A stretch of DNA of 64,000 bases from positions 62,001-126,000 of the forward strand of contig JAAVTG010000112.1 in the NCBI GenBank assembly GCA_011947345.1, read 5' to 3'. Both the position numbers and the translations under genes were made by a program. A model generated the notes under the pieces. The model did no database searches. It worked only from the letters and a program-made list of their open reading frames with translations, and had not been told where the DNA came from. This DNA comes from Phytophthora quininea (taxonomy: Eukaryota; Oomycota; Peronosporomycetes; Peronosporales; Peronosporaceae). Each line of letters opens with the position of its first letter. Position 1 is the stretch's first letter. Shown in pieces: positions 34,501-47,112 of the stretch.

Positions 34501-35361
34501 GCCCCCGTGCCAGCTAGTCGCCAAAAGAGGCTGTTTGACCCCCTGCAAGAATCGGAAAAGGTCTATCACTATATGGAAACGCTGTCCCCGCACGAACTGT
34601 TCCACCAAATGCTAGCAGGAGCAATCTCTAGCAGCGTTTTCGCGCTGGAGACTGCTTTACCTGTGCGAGCATCATGGGACACTCTGCCAGTAGTGCATCG
34701 TGCCCTCCAAGAACTACGTTCGCGTGGCAACCGTGCGATTGCGCTGCTCGATGAAGCGTTGGCCGAGTCCCAGGTCGCATTCCCTGCTGCAGGTCGAAGC
34801 AGACGCGAAGGCGGCGCCGGTCAAGAGCAACAATCTCTAGCCGCAGCTCACCAAAACCAGCAGCTACAAGTAGCATTTGAGATGGCGCTGGATGCTTGTT
34901 GGAGACTCGTTCGAGCGCTGGAAACAGTGGAGGTGCTGGTTACGAAGGCGTTAGTGCTGCTCTACTACTTCTCGACACCGAGTCTAGAGCCGAGTGCGCT
35001 GGCGCTGGTGAACTTGCTGCTTTGTCAACACTGTCGCATCGACAGCAGACCGAAGTCTCGGAGCTGCTCAAACAGGAGCAATTACGTCAGCAAGTAGCAT
35101 CGCTAGCGCTGACGAACCCAACGCTCGCTGAAGCAGGGCCCAAGACGACGCCCGTGCAGCGCAGTACGTGCTTCGGTGCATTTGCCCCCGCCCGTTCCTG
35201 CGCGAATATTACGGCGAGCTGAACGACGAAGACGAATTGGAAGCAGCACCACAGCCAGAGCAGGAGTTGGAGGAGAGTCCTCTGGTGGTGTGCCGCATGT
35301 ACGCCGCGTTCAAAAGAGCACAGTGCGGTTCGCACTCGTGCTGGCCGAGTCCGAGTTCTAA
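31592..35361 (+). CDS. RAB3GAP1: Rab3 GTPase-activating protein catalytic subunit homologue
   Basis: Starts at ATG 31592 (MQVEEDPSSQFVDFTNATDSEQF). Family marks in order: the N-terminal DFTxATDSEQF-xxVEQAL-xW region, VQKWFGVDEFLFL, LLSALTMALSNCNCTIPAFVPVFEPS, SLLWVEFVKALRDRW, a QKLQLLNCCIL stretch after RHC, MTEDVAKQQQDLLTRLG and SDMQSFKAANPSACLADFIRWYSPKDWI. These follow the order seen in animal and plant Rab3GAP1 proteins, which act in membrane traffic as Rab3 GAP and Rab18 exchange factor (family knowledge). Introns: 33456-33529, 33619-33671, 33833-33904. Frame breaks (near 31980-31984, 32550, 33360, and two between 35060 and 35230) look like one-base losses. The last frame ends VRFALVLAESEF at 35361. 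It is a conserved housekeeping gene among the paralogue arrays. Confidence 0.8.
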
Positions 35362-35910
35362 AAGGACGCGTTCGTCGACATTTCCAAGTCCACCGTAGCC
35401 ATCTCACGACTCAGCCTCGGAACCGGCTAGAAGATGAGAAGCCGCAGATCACCACGACCGGAGACCAATACCATTGCAGACAGCGGCGTGAATGAGGACC
35501 ATGACAGCGCAGATAGACGACGGAAGTGACTGGAGTGTGCCTCCCTGGTTAGGCGGGGCGCGATGACCGTGAAGACGGTTGACTCGGAATGACGAGCAGC
35601 GAGTTAAAATGTGCCAACAATTGCTTTGTGTGCGTCGTCCATGGGGTTTCCGTTGCAAACACGACCAAGCGTTGTTGTCTTGTAGCACTTGGCAAGCGTT
35701 GCCATTGCTGCAGCAGAGCTTTTGGACGTGTCGGGTGCCGACGTCACCCGTGGTAACGGAGACTCGCCAATAGGAAGATGGTGACGCGCTACGTCCGTTT
35801 CAGACAGTGGTCCAGCCGCAACGGCCGAGTATACTGAACCAAGTCATATTCGGCGACAGATTTTATGGTGATGGGTCCGTCGATGACTGCCGGCAGAAAC
35901 GGGGGCGCTG
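35362..35910. other. Intergenic region between Rab3GAP homologue and bZIP gene
   Basis: No coding pattern, repeat or structured element is recognised. It should hold the 3' end of the upstream transcript and the promoter of the bZIP gene. Confidence 0.5.
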
Positions 35911-37301
35911 ATGATGCGCCGCCGAGCAAGTGAGCCCGCGGCTCAACGCTTCCGTCCGCTCATTCCTCAAATCCGCTGCCAACGAGCACTGCGCATGGTG
36001 GGCACTCGCAGCACGCCCGGCATGGCAGCGCAATGCGTTGGCGAGCTGAGCTTCAGCATCCCATTGGAAGCCGTCGGCCAGGCGCCATCGTCGACCCCAG
36101 TATTGACGCCCGTGTCCTGCGTGGACGTGGACTCGCCTCGCACCGACGTGAGCTGGCCGTCCGACGAGGAGCTGCACGAGCTCCGTCTGGACGTCAAGAC
36201 GCCCGGAACCAGGAAGACTCCAGTGCTGTCGCTGGACGGTATGACCGCCGAAGCCATCAAGCAGCACAAGGCCCAGCGCCGGAGGGAGCAGGTGCGCGCC
36301 GCGTCGAGGCGATGTCGCTATCGCCAACGCAAGGAGACGGAAGATCTGCGCACCAAGGTCTTCCAACTGGAAGAGTACATCTCGCACATGACGCAGGCGC
36401 ACGAGTGGCAGCGGTGCCAGCAAGAGCAGCGGATCCAGACGCTTGAGCACGAGAACGAACTGCTGGCGCAGCAGCTCGCGCTGGCAACTGCTGACTGCTC
36501 TACGACCGGCAGCGAGATCGAGCCCACGCCGTTGCACTCGCCCGTCAAGCTTGAAGACAGCGTGCTGACTGATGACCTGGTGAGTTGCATCGGCAGCGGT
36601 CTGCCTCACCAATGGAGCTCCGATCTGATCGGCCACGCCGTCGAGGATACATCGCGGCAACTGGTAGCTATGCTCGAGTCGCGCGTGCAGCCCGTCAAGT
36701 CTTCCGTCATCTTTGGCTGGCAATTCGACTTTTGGGCCGAAGGCAACAAGTACTTTGCGCGAAACCGCAAGTTCTTCCCCGGCGTGAATGCGATGGAGCT
36801 CGGGAAGCGCATGCAAGCCGTAGACCCGCAGCGGTACATGGAGACCTTCCCGGAGGTCCAAAAGATGGAGATCCTTGAGGTGTTTGACGAGCACGTCAAC
36901 GTCCTGCGCGTGGTGAAAGCTCTACCGGGAAGAACCCGACCCAGTCTGTGCTGGCTCGGTTCTTGGCAAGCACCACGCCGCGCGCTGGATCTTCGAGCCG
37001 CTGGGTCTACGCCGACCGCACGATCGCCGAGCCCACGGACGGAGAGTACGCGCTGGAGAATGAGTGCAACGGCTACATCTTCGAGGACACTGTGCAGGGG
37101 CAGAAGGACGGGTCCTGTGTTGAAGGTTGCATCGCGCAGGGTGTGGGTGCCTTCGAGAGCGGCGGTCTGGAGTGCAGCGTGCTGCTGGAAGAGATGGCGC
37201 GAGCGTTTTCCTCCGTGGTCATCCGGTGGGAGAGCCTCTTCATCAACGACTACATGCCCGAAGACGCCGACGGCTTCGCGGACATGGTGCTGGATCTGTG
37301 A
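35911..37301 (+). CDS. bZIP transcription factor with Val at the invariant Asn position
   Basis: Starts at ATG 35911. The basic region lies at about residues 119-141 (KAQRRREQVRAASRRCRYRQ) and the zipper begins at L146, with L153 and M160 on the heptad. The distance from R136 to L146 fits the N-x7-R-x9-L rule exactly, which puts Val128 where nearly all bZIPs have Asn. Oomycete bZIPs with Cys or Val at this base-contacting site have been described; they may read altered sites or not bind standard ones. A C-terminal region follows (IFGWQFDFWAEGNKYFARNRKFF, then CNGYIFEDT), found with many oomycete bZIPs. One frame break at the G run 36927-36929, a one-base loss, separates the halves; the second half ends at 37301. 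Confidence 0.82.
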
Positions 37302-37521
37302 GCATGAAGGGCAGAGCAATGTGCAGAAACCTGTATATAGTAGGGTACTAGTGAATGCAGTGGTGTACATACATGTATTTATCGTTGAGATGGCAGCTAT
37401 GTCTTGTATCTGCTTGGTCATGGGGCAGCGTTTGTGCCTGCAGGCTGCAGCGCAAGACGTGCATTATCTTTTTGATGGGCCTATACCGGAGCTCTATGCC
37501 GACTGATTTTTCACTTGATCA

Positions 37522-40500
37522 ATGTATGACCCATACATTTCCAAAGTGATCATTGGCCGCAAGTCGCGACGTGTTCAAACGATACAAGCGCGCGGGCGGA
37601 ACGCAGACACTCGCCAAGTTGAACCGTCCGTGCCACTCCCGGTAAGCAGAATCTGCATGGAGAAGGCGCTGACGGAGCCAGTGCCCACCCCTTTGGCCTC
37701 GGAGCCCGCGCCTACTCTGCAGAAGAGCGCCGTGAGCGACACCAGCGACAGCAAGAACAAGAAAAAGAGGAAGAAGAAAAGAAGAACCGCCGCAAGAGTC
37801 TGGAGGGCAACCAGAGCGAGCTGGAGACCATGCAGAGCGCTGTAGAGACTCACAAGGCGGCGCAGAGTCAGCCAGAGCCAGAGCAGGAGCAGGATGAAGC
37901 AGAACAAGCGTCGGAAAAGCCCCAGGAGGCTGCAGAGGAGGAAATGAAAGATCAGGAGGCTGGTAGCCAGCAGAGCAAGGAGGAGGACTCTCCTGCTAGT
38001 GACGAGGACTCGTCGGATCTACCAGGCCCTCCGTCACTGGAGAGAACGTCCTCGTTGGATCTGTTAAAGGGCACAAGCACTCGCGTGACGTCCATGTTCT
38101 CGAAATTTACAAGTAAAGTAGGCCGTAAGAAGATGACGAGCAGGACCGAGTCCTTGGCGAAACTGGAGGATGGTGCCGTCTCCTGTCAAGTCGGCGGTGA
38201 AGAAATTTGAGGTGCGTGAGGACAAGAGCCTCGAGGATCTGCCGATGCGCACCAAGAGAGACTTCTTTGGAGAGGGAGAGCAGAGTATCCATGTGAGCTC
38301 CGAGAAGGAGAAGTACGACGCGCTGGAGAAGCAGAGGAAGAGTGAGAAGGAAGCGGAAGACGCGATTAAGGCTGCTAGGCAGTCGCCGCCGACGTCGAAG
38401 ACAGAGACAAAGGCAGAATCGATTGTTATTGAAGCGACCGATGCTGTCAACAGCGCCACAACGGAGTCCTCACTTACTACCGTGGATACGGACGACAAGG
38501 AACAGGAGACTGTGAATCAGTCGCCGCCCCCGTCGAAGCAGCAAACGGTTGAGACTATTGAAGCCGTCGACATCTCCATAACCGAGTCGTCCATTGCTGA
38601 CGACAAGGAGCAGATTGTTGCAGAGCAGTCGCCCCCTGCATCGAGTTCGGCGTCGAAGGAGCAGCTTATTGAATCGACTGAAGCCGTCAGCAGGGCCACG
38701 ACCGAGTCCTCAATCGATATTGTGGAGATAGAGGACAAGGAGCAGGCTGTTGCGGAGCAATCACCTCCAGGGCCCAGTACAACGTCAAAGGAAGAAACCC
38801 AAGGTGAACCCGCTGTTGTTGACACGACTGACCTTATCAGCAGCGCTACGATGGAGCTCTTGACTACAACCGAGGCCGTTGATGGGGAGGCCGAGGTCGA
38901 TGTTAGTGCTATCGAAGCCAGTGACGTTGCTGAGACTACCGAGATTGCTGAGACTTCCACAGCCACTGAGATCAATGAGACTACTGAGGTTGATGATACT
39001 TCCGCGGTAACTGATACCAGCGAGTCTGCCGGTACTACAGAGATCACTAAGACTGACGAGACTTCCGAGACTATTGAGTTGGATCCGACAACAGTTACAG
39101 AGACCACCCAGAAAACTGAAGCTATTGATACTCCCGAGTTGGCTGTAGATACGACAGCTGTTGCTGATGCGGAGGCAGCACCGATTCAAGCAGCTAGCAT
39201 TGATGACCAGGCAGCAAGCGAGGTGATCTCCAGCGAAGATGATGACGCCAACTCACCTGTCATCGAAAAGCTGGTAGAAGCTAAGCCGTTGGAGTCTGTT
39301 GCTGTGGAAGAACACATCGAATTTGTGAGTACTGAAGTTGATAAGACTACGGACACCGTAGCTGAAGCATCCTCTATCGGTCCTAGTACGGCCGATTCTG
39401 AAGAAGCACAAGGCAGTCCAACCCCGAAGAGACGGAACTACTGCCTGTGACAGTATCTCCCCTGACATCGGATCTTGCCCTCGAGACAGTCGTGCCAGCA
39501 GCACCAGTGAAGCCTGTGAAAATGTCACCTGTAAAAGTTTGGCAAGCTTCGAAGGCAAACGTGAGCAATCGCTCGATAGCCTGAAATTCCGCACAGTGCG
39601 CGAGTTTTTCCCGAGGAACGCAGTATCCGTGTTGGTGCTGAGAAGAAGAAGTACGAGACTCTGAAGGAACAGCAAAAACTCAAAGCACAGGCCGAGGAAG
39701 AGGCAAAATCGAAGTATAACCATGGCGCTGCTTCCCAAAAGTCCCCAGTAAAGGAGACTGGTACGGAGAATGTGAATGAGACCCTAGCTGAAGTAGCAGC
39801 ACCGGTAAAAGCAGCTGCCGATTTGACGATCAACCTTACGGAGGACGCATCTGTTAATATCTCTAGCCCGCAGAGTCCGAAGCGCGAGGAAGAGAGGCCG
39901 ACACCGTCGCTGAATTTGGGACTCCAGTTAAGAGCATTGCGAGTCGCTTTGAAGGTAAACGCGAGCAATCGCTTGACAGCCTCAAGTTTCGCACGGTGCG
40001 CGAGTTCTTCCCTGAGGAGCGAAGTGTTCGGGTTGGGTCTGAAAAGCAGAAGTTTGAGTCACAGGCACAACAGGACCAATCTCTCGATAAGCTGAAGTTC
40101 CGTACCGTCCGAGAGTTTTTCCCAGACCAACGAAGCGTCCACGTTGGTGCTGAAAAGGCAAAGTTCGAGGCTTTAACGAAGCAGCAGGAGGAGGCCGCCA
40201 AGGCAGCGGAGCAAATTAAGGCAAAGCAAGTTCCGACCCCCTCACCGAACGTTGCAGAGGCTGCTGAATCTATCAGCTCTGTTGCATCGGATGAAGGGCT
40301 GACGCCAGCAAGTGGTGTTGTCCCGGTTAGGGATGCTGACAAACCTGAAACAGCGACAAAGGTAGAAGACGTTGTCGATACAACTGTCATTGTCGCTGAC
40401 GAAGCATCCAACGTGGTCGGCAATGCGCTTTCCGATGACAAAAGGTTAAATCCCTCGACGAATCTGCTGTTGTGACTGAGGTCGAAAAGGCGACTGGTAT

Positions 40501-42897
40501 CCCATCTGCGGAGACAGTAGTGGAAGCCGAAAAGCCCCGGAGGCCGATGGCAAATCGATTGCGACTGACGTTGCGATTTCAGAGACAACTGCTACTGATG
40601 TGGACACGAGCGCGCCCGCAGAACTCAGCCAGCAAATTGAAAGCATTTCTGAGTCTATCAAGGAGGTAGTCTCCACTGCCCTGGACACTGACAAGCCGTC
40701 GGACATTATTGAAACGGAGGTTCTCAATGCGGAGGAACGGACTGTTGTTACTGATATCGATGTCGAGGTTTCGCCTTCAGGGGCTGACATGTCTTCCCAA
40801 AGCACGGAACAACCAACTACGGGTTCTGCTACTCTGGCTGAAGGTAAAGATGCGAACAAAACTGCACCTGATAGTGCCCCGATGCCTGCTGACTCCGAGA
40901 CTTTAGCTGTCACTGAAAACCAAACAGTTAATAATGGTCAAGTGCTTAAGGAAGGACTCGCTGAAATCAGCTTGGACGAACCAAAGGAAGGCAGACCCAA
41001 GGAGAAAGCAAAGGGAAGCGCTAGTACGAAGCCGCGCCCAATGCTGACAACTGAACGCTCCTTTGTTATGGAGGATGACCATACTATTGAGACTGAAGAT
41101 ACTGTTGTCGTTGGGGAGCGACCGATGACAGACGGCGAAGACGAATTTGAGCCTGCGTCGAAGACTCAGCGAGCCCATGAGCTTTATGCGGGAATCCCAG
41201 CTCGCAACGATTCTGCTCGCTTGACGCCTTCGAAGAAAAGCCCAGCGAAGGCATCGCGGTCAGGCAAAACCTCCCTGCTAAACTGACACGAAAGATGTCC
41301 AACAGCTCGACGGGACCCGCTAAGCTGACACGAAAGATGTCCAATAGCTCGACTGGACCCGCTAAGCTGACACGAAAGATGTCCAGCAGCTCGACGGGAT
41401 CGGCGAAGTCCCCTACGGTCCCAGTACCAATGAAGCGTGCGTCCATTACGGCGCCAACGGCTTCGTACATGGCACGGAAGGCCGCAGAAGCGGAGGAGCT
41501 TCACAAAAGTCTTCTCCTGCGAAACACCACACGAAGAGCAAGGGCACGGTTGGTCCAACAGGGTTCTTCAGGTCTGATCCTGCTGCCCCGACCGTCCCAG
41601 TCCCCATGAAGAGAGCGTCCATCACAGCGCCGACTGCTTCATACATGGCGAAGAAATCTGCTGATGAGGAAGCTCATCAAGCAACGCCTCTGCGAAAGCA
41701 CAGCTCATCGTCAGATGTTAAGGGCACTGTTGGACCAACGGGGTTTGTCAAACCTCCGCCACCAGCACCCACGGTTCCAGTCCCGTTGAAGAGGGCGTCT
41801 ATTACTGCCCCTACGGCTTCGTGGCAAGCTAGAAATGTAGTAGAGCACGTCGAGGAAGCAGCACCAACTTCGAAGCATCACAGCTCGAAGCCCAAGGGAG
41901 AAATGGGCCCAACAGGGTTTTTCAAGCCAGCTCCACCACCACCAACCGTCCCAGTAGCACCGAAACGACGAAGCAGCCGATACTCCAACGTTAAAAGCAA
42001 AGTCTTGGCAGGGATCGAATCGGGATCAACACACGTGGCTGTTCGTAAGACAATCACCAAAGAGGAATTCATCCTCGCGGAACGTCGGAAGAGTTTGGGG
42101 TCAGCAGGGGTAAGTGCCGTCCCATCGGTGGTTGATCGCCGAGCGTCGCTTACTCCTGGCATGTCGATCGAGGGACCACCTGAGCCGTTTGTCCGGTCTG
42201 CTGTGTCACGTAAGAAGTTGAATTCGACGGTTCCTCGCTACATGGACTACGAGAACTCGCCAGCTTATGCGAAACGAGCTCAAGAGCAGCACGATCGTCG
42301 CAGGCGCCTGGAAGAGGAGAACGCAGCGAAGTCTGAAAAGCGCCAAAGAGAACTGCAGATGTTTTTCGCTGAACAGCAGCAAAAGTTGAATTCGTCCAGC
42401 GCCGATGAGGTGCGTCGTGGCTTGAGGCCCATGAGTTCGCCCAGCTGACTAAAGAAAGCGAACGCGAAGCAAAGAAAGCAACGAGAAAGGAAAGCCAGCG
42501 TACACGGCCGACACGATCTGCCCAGAGAGCTTCATCGGCTACGTCGAGTGCACACCCTTCATCACACGGGGCAGCATCTCGCTCGTCAAAGAAGTCATCC
42601 GAGTCCTCTGCGGAAGGCAAAACCGTCGTTGAAACAGCGCCAGTGGAAGTTGAGGCTTTGGAGGACACTACCGTTGAGCTGGCTGAGCAGGTCGCTGTGG
42701 ACCAGCAAGTCTCAATCAATGAGACCGAAGCTGTGTTCACGGAAGAGGAAAAGGTGGTCGAGATTAGCCAGGTGGAGGAAGAGCCCGTTCCATCCCCAGT
42801 TGTCGATAACGACCCCGAGCTGGAACATATCGCCAAGAAGATTAACTTCGACGAGGCCAGCAGTGACAGCGACGAGAAGGAAATCTCGCTTGAGTAA
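37522..42897 (+). CDS. Long charged repeat protein, function unknown
   Basis: Reads from ATG 37522 or 37658 ([12 protein letters not shown]) to a stop at 42895-42897 with several frame changes (near 37830, 38190, 39450-39600, 39920, 40470-40600, 41285, 41490-41600, 42448). The N-terminus is Lys- then Glu-rich. Four copies of a motif like [19 protein letters not shown], followed by a coiled EKxKFExLxxQ, occur between 38230 and 40190. A Thr/Glu/Ala-rich spacer (38400-39350) separates the first from the rest. Three copies of [14 protein letters not shown] and three of [14 protein letters not shown] with [16 protein letters not shown] linkers follow. The C-terminus is coiled ([19 protein letters not shown]), then acidic. 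No enzyme domain or TM segment is seen. A cytoskeleton- or scaffold-type role is a guess from composition. Confidence 0.6.
41280..41405 (+). repeat. Three tandem 42-bp units coding [14 protein letters not shown]
   Basis: Three consecutive units of 42 bp differ by a few bases; the last departs at its end. The unit is a multiple of three, so the array keeps frame. Confidence 0.85.
41410..41965 (+). repeat. About three tandem units of ~180 bp coding [11 protein letters not shown] and [14 protein letters not shown]
   Basis: The motif [14 protein letters not shown] starts near 41432, 41609 and 41789. The linker [16 protein letters not shown] precedes or follows each copy, and a last partial unit ([12 protein letters not shown]) ends near 41965. 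Confidence 0.75.
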
Positions 42898-43035
42898 ACG
42901 TGACGTGGAAAGCAATCAAGACCCGGGTAGCGTAACCGAGACAAAGTGAGTACGAGTGCTTTGATAGGTAGTGGATATTGTTAGTTCGAAACTCCTCAGT
43001 GTCTGCAGTCGTCATCCTAAAGTTCCTTGCCTGCC

Positions 43036-44269
43036 ATGGGCAATGCGTTAGATCGGATCACCGACTTTCTCTATGACCTCTTGGAGCAACCACAGCTAGT
43101 ATCGCTGCTTGGATGGCGTCGCTCCAAGTCGAAGAAGCAGCTTTTCCAAGAAAACTGGAGCCTCAAGTCGCTGCAGCAGTGAGACACAAGTCAATCGTGC
43201 GGGCGAGTTTGTTGGTATCGGGGGACAGCACTGTCCCTCGAGTCTTCACATCTCCACGTTCATTGACGCTCGAGTGGAATTTATGCGATAAAGTGGACCC
43301 GGCGAGGCGTGTTGATGTCGTCGGGGACCACAAACTCATTCGGAAGCGTGCAAAGGACTCTTTATAGACAAGAACACTCGACTACGTGTGCATTGCGATA
43401 CACGAACTTTGGCACAGAACGAGCTGGAGATCATGTGCTACATTGCCAACTTGTGCGAGGCGTACAAGATGCCAATCCACGTCAACGTCGTGCCTCTCCT
43501 TGGTTACTACTCGTCTAACGACCGAATGCACGAGATCATCGAGTTTTGCGAGCTTGGCGCCCTCATGAGCGCTTACATCGAGTCTCCACAGGAAGGATTG
43601 AGACTTACCTTTTCCCCTACGGAAGGAGAAGTTTGCGACGCCATGTTTCAAATCTGCTCTGGACTCGCTTTCTTGCACGCGAATGGCATTGCGCACGGCA
43701 ATCTCGGACTCGAAAACATTTTCGTCACATGCGAGAACATCATGAAGATTGGCGACTTTGAGCATGCCGTGTTTGTAGGGACCGATAACCAACCACAGCA
43801 GCTATCGAAGTTGCCACCACCGCCGCTCAAGACCTATTTAGCTCCGGAGATCGTTGCGTATACGTCTGGGAATCGATTGGATCTATTGAAAGCTGATGTT
43901 TGGTCTGTGGGAGTCATATTCATCCTGCTGCTCACCAAGAAGCCTCTGTTCGACGTTGCTGGGTCGGATGATAACGGGTATCACATGTTCGCTCGCGTGG
44001 GGCTCCGCTCGTTCCTGAAGACGATGTACTTAGAGCAAACAGCTATTTGCAAGCTCTCGGAGGAATTATTAGTGTTCGCTGAAGGGCTGCTACATATCGA
44101 TCCAAAGCAACGTTTTTCCATGCAAGAAGCTTTGGAAAACCCGTGGCTGAAAACCGAAAAGATGTCTTCATATCACCATTCCGTGCCGGACACGTTAACT
44201 CTCACTTCTTTTCGTAGCGACGCCATCAACGGCTACTCTGTCAACGAAGACAATCGCAAGAAAGAGTGA
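43036..44269 (+). CDS. Predicted pseudokinase with an N-myristoylation-like start
   Basis: From ATG 43036 the protein begins MGNALDRITDF, a possible N-myristoylation signal. The N-lobe is frame-broken between 43180 and 43390, so the Lys of the VAIK strand cannot be judged. The C-lobe reads cleanly from 43388: NELEIMCYIANL, hinge EIIEFCELGALMSAYI, ICSGLAFLHANGIAHGNLGLEN, IGDFEHAV, TYLAPEIVAY (APE), ADVWSVGVIFILLL and WLKTEKMS. In the catalytic loop HRDLKPEN is replaced by HGNLGLEN, so the base Asp is Asn and the loop Lys is Gly. DFG is DFE. These changes predict weak or absent phosphotransfer. It would be a membrane-tethered scaffold or regulator if the start is right. It converges on the TEE-W gene ending at 44307. 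Confidence 0.72.
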
Positions 44270-44306
44270 CTGTTTAATTCTTGATGACACCAATACAGTG
44301 TCTAGA

Positions 44307-46930
44307 TCAGCTTTTTACTTTCCTACATTAACATGACGTTAGAAACTTCAGCCGACCAAGGAGTGCTAGCAATCAGCTTACCGTAATAAAGTGTCTGGGA
44401 TACTTGCTGGCACACCCAGCTCCAGTCTGTTCAGCTTTGACAATAGCAACGACAGACTTTCCTTTTCGAATTTGCTTGTCTCGACACGCTCCAGCCAGCG
44501 AGCCAGCACGAGGCCAATCTCCATCAGATTCGCTCGAACTTCCTCAATACGGCTCTCCTTCCGTGCAGCGACTAGACTGCTTTCGCAAGAATCGCACAGC
44601 TTTCGAATTAATTGCCGCACTCGGTCCTCGAAATCACGAGGGTCCAAATCTGGAAAGAGCTTCTCCGTTTCGTCAATGTGTCTCCGCATCGACTCGAACG
44701 GGTTTGCGAAATGCTTTGTCCAATATTCTTGAAGTCTCGACCGACTAACAGCAAGCGATGGTACAATTGGGGCCAAACTCTTTGACTTCTTAACGATGCT
44801 GGTGAACTGCCTCAAGATACAGGTCAAACTTGAGCGTCCAGTGCAATCCCATAGACTCAGACAATACAACCTCGACAAATAGTCCGAAGTTTCGCTAAAT
44901 GCCATCATCGTGGCTTCGTCAACCCCTCCATTGCAGTCGACGAATATCTTGTTGTATTGTATTGCCCTACTGAGCAACATTCTGGCATCTTTAGCCATGT
45001 TGAATAATGGCACGTTGCCAGCCTCGAATTTGGCGCGGAGATCTAGGATCAATCCAGATAATGTTCGACCGGCGCGCTGAGATTTGATTCTTCAACATTC
45101 CCTACAAAACCCGCTTGGACGCAGGATATTCAGCCTCTGTCTCTGGTAGAGATCGTTTCAGCCTTGGTGTAGTGGAAGTATCATTCCGTGCGGTCTTGAG
45201 TTTGTCCCACAGCCTAAGGAAGCCACAAAAGTGTTAGCTTGCTCAACACGACCTCCACTATCAATACAATTACTTACAAGAGCACAGCCTCGGGTAGCCT
45301 CCCTGGAAATTGAGCGTCAAATTCTTCAAAGCAACCTCGCATTTTGTACCATTCCTTGGCCTGCAGCGTTTGAATTTCCATTTCCGTCCACTTTGCGAAC
45401 GTAAGACCAATGTCACTAACAGATTTCCATTGCTCTTCTGTCCACGGCGTTGTATCACCCAACTTGCTGCTCAGCACGTAGTGCAGCAAAGTACTGTGAA
45501 ATATCTTGGCGACTCGCATTCCCACTTGTTTGGGCTTTTCTTCTTCATAATACGTGATAGAGGACGCCAATCCATCTAAACAACCAGATATCATCGACTC
45601 GCAATAACGTAGCAGAGCATTCCGACCGTCCCGGACTGGCTGAATAGCGCTAGCTAAGATTAATCTCTCGGCCAGCTTGGAGATGGCATCCAAAGCCATT
45701 ACTGCTTGAAGTACCCACTCAGGTTGAAATCCGTAACAATAGACACAGCGTGTGTTGTAGCTTCTGCAAAGGACAAAGCCAACTCTCGGTCTACAGCATA
45801 TCGTACCAGACAGAAGAGAAACTCCAGGTTGGCGTCCTGACAAAATTCTTGTACAACAACCGACCATTTCTTCAAAGCAAACCGGCTTCTGTCGTCTTGA
45901 GGGTGTCTCCTTCTTGGTCTTGCATCTTGTCACACGTAGCACTCTTGACCTCGGCAGCACTCCGGAGATACACCTCTAGCATTTTGTCATGCTTCGTTGC
46001 ATTATTAACACAATGACTTTTCTGATTATTTATCCTAGAGTTATGATCACTTGTGCGGGGTTTCAGGAATCTGGCATAACATGTTCTTAGAGCATCGTCC
46101 ACGTCGTTTGAGAATGTTTCACAACAAAATATGACGATATCGTCATGGCATCGCTCCAGAGGCGACAATACGTCCGCAAACTGTGTAGTCTTTGCAGCAG
46201 CACAAATGCTGGTAAGGTAATGCACGAACTGCATGATCCAGCTATGTTTTCGAAGATTGGACTCGATACGTATTAGGAACATCGAGACAGCCACACTCAA
46301 ATCTGCAAACTTCACAGCCTCATTCAGCATCACATTCCCACGTCTTAAACATATGAGAAATAAAGAATTCGCAGCGAACGCGTAGTCTTTTAGGACGGCA
46401 CTGAACGCCGACCTTGGAGAGTCTTTCAAGTGTTTGATCATGTACTCCACGTCCTTGAGTTTGTTGGGGATCTTCCTTGGTCGTCTCTTTATTGTAGGTA
46501 CCCCGAACACGTATTTGAGGAATACGAAACTCGCAAACAATTGGCATTCCTCCCGCGCAGTCGGTTGAGTTTCAACCTCACATTTCTCTTCAGCAGTATT
46601 ATGAACAGTATCCAACACGTTTGAATTTTCCTCCATGTCCCCACTCTCCCCGCCCAGAACTTCTTGTTTCTCCACTTTAACTTGTATTTGTTCACTGGCT
46701 TCAAATTCGTCCTCCGTCTCTGTATCTTCATCGTCAACCTACAAATATCCATTAATTAAAAATAATGATAATAATTATTTTCTGGACAACAAACCTTCTC
46801 CTGTGTTTGTGGCCGCAAATGTTGTGCCAGCACCAAGAATTGTGTCGTCGCCGTCTGCAGTTCGTTCTGCGCTCGCTCCACCCTCTTTACCAATGCTGAC
46901 AGCTCCTCGGGTCCCCCTCTCCCCCTCTGT
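44307..46930 (-). CDS. Multi-module TEE-W family protein with lost 5' end
   Basis: The family first exon is visible only from about 46930 (DPEELSALVKRVERAQNELQ in the corrected frame); the usual MxxxLRDVE start is missing, apparently replaced where the divergent 47113 gene begins. An intron (about 46739-46795) leads to an exon starting VDDEDTETEDEFE at 46738, then a first module that has lost its TEE-W end. A second module follows, ending at 45278 (TPWTEEQWKSVSDIGLTFAKW; FPGRLPEAVL). After intron 45277-45214 comes a third exon, 45213-44382, with NLS-like KRSLPETEAEYPASKR and an end IPDTLL. A last exon 44322-44307 adds KVKS. Several frame breaks occur (near 45890, 45700, 45100). The exon order matches the 57571-60825 gene. 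Confidence 0.65.
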
Positions 46931-47112
46931 TATCTTTATCGAGATCGGAGAATGGGATGATAAAGAGGTGTGGAAACGAAAAAGTGTCCAAGAAGCCGAG
47001 GAAAAGACACCATTTCCGACATGGAATCGAACAGCTTCATTCCATATATAGGGTTTTATGCTTCTAGGATATTCTTGGCTGTCATTCATCAACTTGCTTG
47101 GTGGCCATCACG

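Noticed and set aside
38230..39400. Long antisense frames opposite the Thr/Glu-rich region
   Set aside because: They mirror the low-complexity codon bias of the plus-strand protein and have no independent features.
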